Of a DNA stretch of 64,000 nucleotides, positions 58,371 through 64,000 are shown piece after piece (the first letter of the stretch is position 1; each line of letters opens with the position of its first letter). The notes under the pieces were generated by a model that saw only the letters and a program-made list of their open reading frames with translations, was not told the origin of the DNA and made no database searches. The position numbers and the translations under genes are program-made. Origin of the DNA: Brucella pseudogrignonensis (GTDB lineage Bacteria; Pseudomonadota; Alphaproteobacteria; Rhizobiales; Rhizobiaceae); the NCBI RefSeq assembly GCF_002252525.1, contig NZ_NNRM01000022.1:186001-250000 (forward strand), written 5' to 3'.

Positions 58371-59597
58371 GTGAGTGCGGTGCAGACAGCGATGCGTGAG
58401 CGCGTGATTGCGATTTTCGGTGGCGGACCAGCAGGACTGTTCGCCGCCGAGCATTTGTCTGCGCTTGGATATTCGGTCACAATTTACGAGCAGACGCCGA
58501 CGGTCGGACGCAAGTTTCTTCTGGCGGGAAAATCCGGTCTCAACATCACCCATTCAGAAGATTTTGCGCAATTTTCCCAGCGCTATGGTGCGAGCAATGA
58601 TCGCCTCTGGCCTGCATTGCAGCAATTCACACCGCAGAATTTGCGCGACTGGGCGGATGCGCTTGGCGCTGAAACCTTTGTGGGTTCTTCAGGACGCGTG
58701 TTCCCCAAGGCCATGAAAGCATCACCGCTTCTTCGCGCATGGGTGCGAAAACTGGAAGCGCAGGGCGTCAAAATACTGACCCGTCATAAATGGATCGGAT
58801 TTCAGTCCGGAAAGCCACTCATTGAATCTCCGGCGGGTATCGGGCCCATATCCTGCGATGCAGCATTGTTTGCGTTTGGTGGCGCAAGCTGGCCCAAGCT
58901 AGGCTCCAACAGTGCATGGCTTGAACCTTTCACCGAGCAGGGTATTCAGATTGCTCCTATGCGTCCGGCCAATTGCGGCTTTGATGTCAGCTGGAGCGAA
59001 CTCTTTGCAGAACGTTTTGCGGGAGAACCGCTCAAGTCGGTAACGATCTCCAGCAAGGCTGGTGTAACGCAGGGCGAATTCGTCATCACGCGTGGCGGCG
59101 TGGAAGGCAGTCTTGTCTATGCACATTCAGCTGCTTTGCGTGATGACCTTGAACGCGATGGCCATGCCAACCTTATTCTCGATCTGGCACCGGGCCGTAC
59201 GCTTGAACGATTGACACTTGATCTTTCGCGTCAGGATAAGAAGCTAAGTATTAGTAATCTCTTGCGAAAGGGTGCGGGCCTTACCGGTGTAAAGGCCGCA
59301 CTTGTGCTCGAGTTTCAGCGCGAAAAAGACCCCGCCAAACTGGCGCAAACCATCAAGGCACTGGAAGTTCCGCTCCTTCGTCCACGCCCCATTCAGGAAG
59401 CTATATCTTCCGCAGGCGGCATAGAATGGAGCGAAATCGATGAGCATTATATGCTCACAAAGCTACCCGGCGTGTTTGTCGCTGGTGAAATGATTGACTG
59501 GGAAGCACCTACAGGCGGCTATCTTCTCACCGCATGTTTTGCGATTGCGAAGGCCGCAGCAGAAGGCATGGATTACTGGCTCTCGAGAGGCAGTTAG
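58371..59597 (+). CDS. TIGR03862/HI0933-family flavoprotein
   Basis: A 408-aa FAD-dependent oxidoreductase of the HI0933/BaiN-like family. The FAD motif is AIFGGGPAGLFAAEHL, followed by GRKFLLAGKSGLNITHSE and the C-terminal GVFVAGEMIDWEAPTGGYLLT. The catalytic reaction is unknown for this subfamily. The GTG start lies three bases after cckA with GGAGAAAGAAG upstream; ATG 58392 is a less supported alternative. Confidence 0.9.
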   Translation: MSAVQTAMRERVIAIFGGGPAGLFAAEHLSALGYSVTIYEQTPTVGRKFLLAGKSGLNITHSEDFAQFSQRYGASNDRLWPALQQFTPQNLRDWADALGAETFVGSSGRVFPKAMKASPLLRAWVRKLEAQGVKILTRHKWIGFQSGKPLIESPAGIGPISCDAALFAFGGASWPKLGSNSAWLEPFTEQGIQIAPMRPANCGFDVSWSELFAERFAGEPLKSVTISSKAGVTQGEFVITRGGVEGSLVYAHSAALRDDLERDGHANLILDLAPGRTLERLTLDLSRQDKKLSISNLLRKGAGLTGVKAALVLEFQREKDPAKLAQTIKALEVPLLRPRPIQEAISSAGGIEWSEIDEHYMLTKLPGVFVAGEMIDWEAPTGGYLLTACFAIAKAAAEGMDYWLSRGS

Positions 59598-59629
59598 ACG
59601 CCTCACTATTCAGGCTCATGGGAGGGAAT

Positions 59630-60952
59630 ATGATACGCTTTTTGAAAATTGCCGGTTCCATTGTCCTCTTAATCCTGTTGGGTGTCGTTTTGTGGCTCGG
59701 CTTTCGGCCACCGGAGCTTCTCAAAGTCGGCACCGGCTATGCCGCAAAGATCGTCTGCTCCAATGTATTTCTGGCAAACCGCAACCCGCAGGAGGTTCTG
59801 GCGCTTGATGTGCAGGCGCCGGGCCACCCGCTTTTAAAATTTGTCGATGTGTCAGTCGATAACGGAAGTGAAACAGTCACTGCGCATATCTTTGGCTTTT
59901 TCGCGCCAAGCAAAGCTGTCTATCGTCCGGGCCTTGGCTGCGCCAACGTACATGATGAAGATCTGCGTCCTCAACTGACGATGCCCATGGATGCAGCCGC
60001 TCTCATAGCAGACATCAATATCAACCCGGCCGTTCAAAACATCATCGAAACCCCAGCATTAGCAGGCCCCGGTATGCGAGCCGTGGCTGTGCTGAAAGAC
60101 GGCCAGATCATAGCCGAAACCTATGCGCAGGGCTTTGACGCCGATACGCCTCTCTTGGGCTGGTCCATGACGAAATCGGTAATGGCAACACTGATCGGAA
60201 TGCGCATTTCGGAAGCCAAAATGGACCTGCAGCGCGACCATCTTCTGCCAGAGTGGGAAGGTGACGACCGCTCGAAGATCAAGCTTGCCGATCTTCTTGG
60301 GATGCAAAGCGGCCTTAAATTCGATGAAGACTATGGCAATGTCACAGACGTTACCCGTATGCTTTTCCTCGAAAACAACATGACCGAATTTGCAGCTTCA
60401 CTGCCACTGGAAGCTCAGCCAGGCACCAAATTCAACTATTCGAGCGGCACGGCCAATATCCTGTCAAAGCTCTATATGGAAAGCTTCGACACGCCTGAAG
60501 AAGCATTTACCTACGCGCAGAAAGTGCTCTTTGAACCATTGGGCATTGCAAGCGCCACGCTGGAAGCAGATGCGAGCGGCATATTCGTCGGCTCTTCTTA
60601 TCTTTATGCCAATGCGCGCGACTGGCTCTCCATCGCCCGCCTTCTGCTCGATAAGGGGAAGGTCGGCGAAAAGCAGCTCTTGAACGAGGATTTTGTGCGT
60701 CTGATGCAGACGCCAGCCATAGCATCGCAGGGGCGTTACGGATCAGCTCAAACATGGCTGCAAAGTGCGGGCATTCAAGCGGGTACAGAAGGCATCCCGG
60801 CGGACGCCTTCTGGATGTCGGGACATGATGGCCAGAGCCTGATCATTGTACCTTCGATGAACCTGGCCATTATTCGCCTTGGTCTCACACCATCGCGGAC
60901 GGGTTACAAGGTTCCCGAACTTCAGACCGCTATCATCAAGGCTTTGCAGTGA
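59630..60952 (+). CDS. Serine hydrolase, beta-lactamase/class C family, membrane anchored
   Basis: A 440-aa protein with an N-terminal membrane helix (residues 4-24) and a beta-lactamase-like serine hydrolase domain (about 130-440). The nucleophile motif is SMTKS, the Tyr motif YSSG, and HDGQ stands at the KTG-equivalent position. Such proteins are esterases or peptidases, and beta-lactam hydrolysis should not be assumed. GGAGGG lies four to five bases upstream of ATG 59630. The 3' end overlaps the convergent channel gene by 17 bases. Confidence 0.85.
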   Translation: MIRFLKIAGSIVLLILLGVVLWLGFRPPELLKVGTGYAAKIVCSNVFLANRNPQEVLALDVQAPGHPLLKFVDVSVDNGSETVTAHIFGFFAPSKAVYRPGLGCANVHDEDLRPQLTMPMDAAALIADININPAVQNIIETPALAGPGMRAVAVLKDGQIIAETYAQGFDADTPLLGWSMTKSVMATLIGMRISEAKMDLQRDHLLPEWEGDDRSKIKLADLLGMQSGLKFDEDYGNVTDVTRMLFLENNMTEFAASLPLEAQPGTKFNYSSGTANILSKLYMESFDTPEEAFTYAQKVLFEPLGIASATLEADASGIFVGSSYLYANARDWLSIARLLLDKGKVGEKQLLNEDFVRLMQTPAIASQGRYGSAQTWLQSAGIQAGTEGIPADAFWMSGHDGQSLIIVPSMNLAIIRLGLTPSRTGYKVPELQTAIIKALQ

Positions 60953-62177
60953 CGGCAGGCAAATCCGCAAGACTTAGCTTGCGGAAATCACCGCCGCTTG
61001 GATTCTGGAACGGATAGAGGCCGAATTCCGGCATCACTGCATAGAGATGGTCGAAAATATCGGACTGGATCTGTTCATAAGACGCCCAGACGGTCGTATT
61101 GGTGAAGCAATAGATTTCGAGCGGTAGACCATCCGGTGTCGGGTCCATCTGGCGCACGAGAAGCGTCATGCCCTTGTGAACGCCAGGATGGTTTCGCAAA
61201 TAGGTTTCTACATAGGCGCGGAACGTTCCGATATTGGTGAAGCGGCGCGTATTGACCGGGTTCTTTGCCTTGTCGCCAAGCTTTGCATTCCAGTCGGCGA
61301 TTTCCTTTTCCTTCTTTGAAAGATAGCCTGTGAGCTGATCGATCGAGGCAAGGCTCTGGAGTTCATTTTCGTTCAGAAAGCGGATTGTCGCCTGATCGAT
61401 AAACAGCGCGCGTTTAATGCGTCGGCCACCGGATTGCTGCATTCCGCGATAATTTTTCATAGGCTCGGTGATGAGCTTGCGGATCGGAATCGTGGTGATT
61501 GTCTTATCGAAATTCTGCACCTTGACCGTATAAAGCGCGATCTCGACCACATCGCCATTGGCGTCGAGATTTTTCATCTCGATCCAGTCGCCGACGCGAA
61601 CCATGTTCGATGAAGCAATCTGCATACTGGCAACGAGCGAGAGCAGCGTATCCTGAAACACCAGAATAAGAACCGCAGCCATGGCACCCACACCAGACAG
61701 CAGGATCACAGGTGATCGATCAAGAAGCGTCGCGATGATCAACACGATCGCAATAATGTAGATTACGAGCTTGCTGACCTGAATATAACCTTTGATCGGG
61801 CGATCTTTGGACTCTTCGCGGCGGCTGTAAAGCGTATCAACCACGCTCAGAACAGCGCTTACCGTGAAAGCCAGTGTCAGAATAATAAATGCCGTCGCCA
61901 CATTGCTGATTACTGTCAGTGCCGTCTGTGGCAGTTCAGGTACAGCGGCGATGCCCGACGAAATAATCAATGCCGGAACGATATTAGCGAGATGGCCAAT
62001 TACGCCATTCTGCTTGAGCTCTTCATCCTGACCAAATGCCGTCCGTTGAACGATCCTGTCGAGAACCTTCAGTAGTATCGCTTTGATAAGGAAGTTTGCG
62101 ACAAACGCCGCAAGAAAAAGACCGCCAAGGGATGCAACCGTTTGCGCCCAGGGATGGGCAATGAAGAATTCCGACAA
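60936..62177 (-). CDS. Mechanosensitive ion channel family protein (MscS superfamily, YbdG-like)
   Basis: A 413-aa membrane protein close in length to E. coli YbdG/MscM. About five helices lie within the first 190 residues, followed by the MscS beta domain (MVRVGDWIEMKNLDANGDVVEIALYTVKVQ is the span around residues 193-222, with key VGDWIE and GDVVEI). A ~50-residue insertion typical of YbdG sits in the C-terminal domain. Such channels respond to membrane tension under osmotic downshift. Confidence 0.9.
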   Translation of the reverse strand: MSEFFIAHPWAQTVASLGGLFLAAFVANFLIKAILLKVLDRIVQRTAFGQDEELKQNGVIGHLANIVPALIISSGIAAVPELPQTALTVISNVATAFIILTLAFTVSAVLSVVDTLYSRREESKDRPIKGYIQVSKLVIYIIAIVLIIATLLDRSPVILLSGVGAMAAVLILVFQDTLLSLVASMQIASSNMVRVGDWIEMKNLDANGDVVEIALYTVKVQNFDKTITTIPIRKLITEPMKNYRGMQQSGGRRIKRALFIDQATIRFLNENELQSLASIDQLTGYLSKKEKEIADWNAKLGDKAKNPVNTRRFTNIGTFRAYVETYLRNHPGVHKGMTLLVRQMDPTPDGLPLEIYCFTNTTVWASYEQIQSDIFDHLYAVMPEFGLYPFQNPSGGDFRKLSLADLPAVTAKP

Positions 62178-62276
62178 TAGACTTTCCCGAATAAACTAAG
62201 CCAAATGATCTGGTGATTGTGAAACACTGGTACGTGGATGAGTTTCTGAAATCAACCTTCGAGCCTCATTTCAAAT

Positions 62277-62305
62277 AAAAGCCCCGGCCAAAGGCCAGGA
62301 CTTTT
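62277..62305 (-). terminator. Terminator of the PRC-barrel gene
   Basis: An 11-bp stem with two G-T pairs (AAGTCCTGGCC with GGCCGGGGCTT) and loop TTT, followed on the minus strand by TTTTAT, 28 bases after the stop. Confidence 0.8.
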
Positions 62306-62332
62306 ACCATACAGGACACAAGGATTTTTAAG

Positions 62333-62923
62333 TTACTGCGCGGGGGCAGGTGTGGCTGGTGCGGGTGCTGGGTCAGCTGCTGGCGTATCTGCGGCCGGCG
62401 CATTGGTTTCGCCAGTCGCTGTTTTATCAGCAACACCGTCCGCAAAGAGGGCGGATCGATCAAAAGCCGGAGCTTCTGTCAGCTGTTCCTTTGAAGCCTT
62501 GATGACAAGCCACTTTTTACCATCACTACGCGTTGCAAGCTGAAGCTGATCTGGGCTTACCGCGACATCCTTTTCACCAACGCCTAGGAAACCACCGACG
62601 CCGATCACGGCTGCTTCAATCTCACCTTCTGGACTTGCAATCAGATCGTTCAACTTACCGACTGAGGCTGCGTCAGGTGCATCACTCTCATAAACACTCT
62701 GTCCGATGAAGCTCGAAACGAGCATCTGTCCATCCTTGGCTTCCATAAAGCCAACCTGATCGGCATTTTCCGCTGGCGGGCTGCCAAACATATTCTGGGA
62801 CGAAACCGGCATTTCCGGTGCTGCGGCGGGCGCATCTGTGGGGGCGGGTGTCGCAGTCTGCGCGAAGGCTGTGCCACCAATAAACAATGCACACGTCGTT
62901 GTCAGAAGCGCTGTTCTAAGCAT
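62333..62923 (-). CDS. PRC-barrel domain exported protein
   Basis: A 196-aa protein with a signal peptide (cleavage near TAFAQT), an Ala/Pro-rich spacer and a PRC-barrel domain (about 62-150: SSFIGQSVYESD, VGKLNDLI, AAVIGVGGFLGVGEKDVAV), then an Ala/Pro/Thr-rich tail. Exported PRC-barrel proteins are abundant in rhizobia and may bind the envelope; the role is unknown. The start has a strong AAAGGAGAT ribosome site. Confidence 0.85.
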   Translation of the reverse strand: MLRTALLTTTCALFIGGTAFAQTATPAPTDAPAAAPEMPVSSQNMFGSPPAENADQVGFMEAKDGQMLVSSFIGQSVYESDAPDAASVGKLNDLIASPEGEIEAAVIGVGGFLGVGEKDVAVSPDQLQLATRSDGKKWLVIKASKEQLTEAPAFDRSALFADGVADKTATGETNAPAADTPAADPAPAPATPAPAQ

Positions 62924-63344
62924 AATTATCTCCTTTATACGCTCGGTTGCATTAGTTGAACGTAGAGAAGACAATTGAGTTCCAATATTTTTAATTTTCT
63001 TCTTACAAAGAACACTGACTAATTTAACTGATATCCGGCTAATAATCTCTAATATAAAATAAGACAGGCCGGAAAAACCCGGCCTGTCTTTTATATCATC
63101 TCTAATCTTTAAAGTATTTCCAGCAAATGTTCATATCGGTTTTGCGTAGAATAATAAGAATAGACGAATAATTAGAGCGTTACCTATGATTCAATCGAAA
63201 CAGGTGCATAGGCACCCAAAATCAGCACGACGCCCCATTGAATTTATTGGATAATTTCGATGCCGTACATAGTGAATATTGCGGCATTGAAGGGAAAAAC
63301 CTGCACATTTTTGATATGGCGTGTTGGCGCTTTTTTCCGGCCAA
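62924..63344. other. Intergenic region with orphan terminator and decayed repeats
   Basis: About 420 bp. A strong terminator sits at 63061-63093. Around 63112-63160 the pattern TTTCCAGCAAA...CGGTTTTGCGT and at 63173-63225 the pattern AGAGCGTTACC...GATTCAATCGAAACAGG look like decayed copies of common Brucella/rhizobial palindromes. I see no coding frame of note. Confidence 0.45.
63061..63093. terminator. Strong terminator without an assigned gene
   Basis: A 12-bp perfect stem AAGACAGGCCGG/CCGGCCTGTCTT with six-base loop and TTTTAT on the plus side; on the minus side ATTTTATATT follows. No plus-strand gene precedes it, and the minus-strand gene at 63402 already has its own terminator. Confidence 0.8.
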
Positions 63345-63348
63345 ACGC

Positions 63349-63376
63349 AAAAAAACCGCGGCCTTTTCGACCGCGG
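63349..63376 (-). terminator. Terminator of the edge gene
   Basis: Stem CCGCGGTC/GGCCGCGG (one wobble pair) with five-base loop, followed on the minus strand by T7, 25 bases after the stop codon. Confidence 0.88.
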
Positions 63377-63401
63377 CAGTGCTTGGATTTAATAGAGCTG
63401 T

Positions 63402-64000
63402 TTAAAGTGTGTCAGGTATTTGGGCGCGCCGGTAAACTTTCAAGCCCAGTGCTTCGGCTGCCGCAATGGGGGTAACTCCAGCTGCTTTGAGTGATTTTTT
63501 TGCCCTGAGAAAATGAACCTGGTGTTCAGTCGATATCTGAGTAATCGTCGCATAAGTCTTCTGAAACTCGATCAGTTCGGCTGACGGAATTACAAGAATC
63601 GGACACCGGTTGAGAGGGTTGATTATGGTCGTACGAGAAAGTAGGCCTGCATTGACAATCTTTGCCATTGTATTGCTGGACACGCCGATTTTTTCGGCAG
63701 CTCTCTGTAGCGTCAAGCCTTCTGAGCGGGGCAATTGCGTCAGCCGTTTAATTTCGTCGACGTTGACAAGAATGGATTTATACCCGGTCGTTGATAAGTC
63801 GCGGCCAATCCATTCGAGTTTCTTGCCGAGAATCAAATCCAAGACTTCTTTCGATGAGCAACATGCCCGTTTTGCCGCATAACCGATCCACGATTGATCA
63901 GGTTCAGGCTGATCAATCGGCATTGATCCTTCGAGAAGGCGGTTAAAGAAGGCCTCGGCCTCGCTTCGCGGAAAGTAATGGTTTAGACCTTTATCTTTGC
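63402..64000 (-). CDS. Partial protein with helix-turn-helix-like segments (possibly TniQ-like C-terminus)
   Basis: The frame is open through the right edge, so the 5' end lies outside the window; at least 199 codons are visible. The visible part includes FPRSEAEAFFNRLLEG, a helix-turn-helix-like GLTLQRAAEKIGVSSNTMAK and a second similar segment GVTPIAAAEALGLKVYRR. The arrangement recalls the C-terminal half of TniQ-like or recombination-associated DNA-binding proteins, but the family assignment is uncertain. Two adjacent Cys in ACCSS are unusual. If TniQ-like, a mobile element could begin beyond the edge. Confidence 0.55.
   Translation of the reverse strand, partial: KDKGLNHYFPRSEAEAFFNRLLEGSMPIDQPEPDQSWIGYAAKRACCSSKEVLDLILGKKLEWIGRDLSTTGYKSILVNVDEIKRLTQLPRSEGLTLQRAAEKIGVSSNTMAKIVNAGLLSRTTIINPLNRCPILVIPSAELIEFQKTYATITQISTEHQVHFLRAKKSLKAAGVTPIAAAEALGLKVYRRAQIPDTL

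Noticed and set aside
59630-60952. Antibiotic-resistance beta-lactamase
   Set aside because: The SxxK and Tyr motifs are of the broad serine hydrolase family, the usual KTG is replaced by HDG, and the N-terminal anchor is not typical of secreted beta-lactamases.

Overview
This window reads as a chromosomal core segment of an alphaproteobacterium of the order Hyphomicrobiales (Rhizobiales), most likely family Brucellaceae (Brucella/Ochrobactrum type). The evidence is the combination of an NdvA/Cgt-type cyclic glucan exporter, glnB-glnA, NAD(P)H-hydrate repair enzyme, ATP12-type F1 chaperone, class II DAHP synthase, CckA, a cysteine-poor DksA, a GPR/RgsE-like polar-growth giant coiled-coil protein, and palindromic REP-like elements of the kind common in this group. 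No species can be fixed from sequence reading alone. GC looks moderate (not computed).

Layout. 1-9.2 kb: tRNA-Gly(CCC), lipid kinase, a 25-aa membrane microprotein, RlpA lipoprotein, a PBP5-like protein, then the housekeeping run tmk-holB-metG-tatD-MBL hydrolase. 9.2-19.6 kb: ndvA (minus), then RluA pseudouridine synthase-EamA transporter-HAD-ATP12 chaperone, facing glnA-glnB (minus, with a sigma54-like promoter), the bifunctional nnr gene, a small exported protein and gph. 19.8-32.5 kb: rpiA-DUF2059, gor, aroG, dgkA, nadE, gltX, a coiled-coil lipoprotein, maeB and a citrate synthase paralogue, with an orphan terminator suggesting a small RNA between the last two. 32.6-39.3 kb: metallophosphoesterase-glycosyltransferase pair, an enolase-superfamily epimerase (minus) and a complete Mla-type lipid-transport operon. 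39.3-44.7 kb: palindromic repeats, then the 1623-codon GPR/RgsE-like gene. 45.2-48.8 kb: [2Fe-2S] ferredoxin next to a thioredoxin-reductase-fold flavoprotein that lacks its NAD(P)H domain, a DUF922 protein, then folP-folB-folK. 48.8-62.9 kb: exported protein, ycjF/ycjX, sixA, dksA, a FliO-like protein, cckA-TIGR03862 flavoprotein-serine hydrolase, an MscS-family channel and a PRC-barrel protein. The right edge cuts a minus-strand gene of unclear function.

The region is dominated by envelope biology (peptidoglycan, cyclic glucan, phospholipid transport, polar growth, CckA) and central metabolism (N assimilation, folate, NAD, shikimate, malate/citrate). I saw no insertion sequence, prophage, CRISPR array, restriction or toxin-antitoxin system. 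The most noteworthy items are the NAD(P)H-domain-less flavoprotein beside the ferredoxin, the giant coiled-coil protein, several unannotated microproteins and two orphan terminators.
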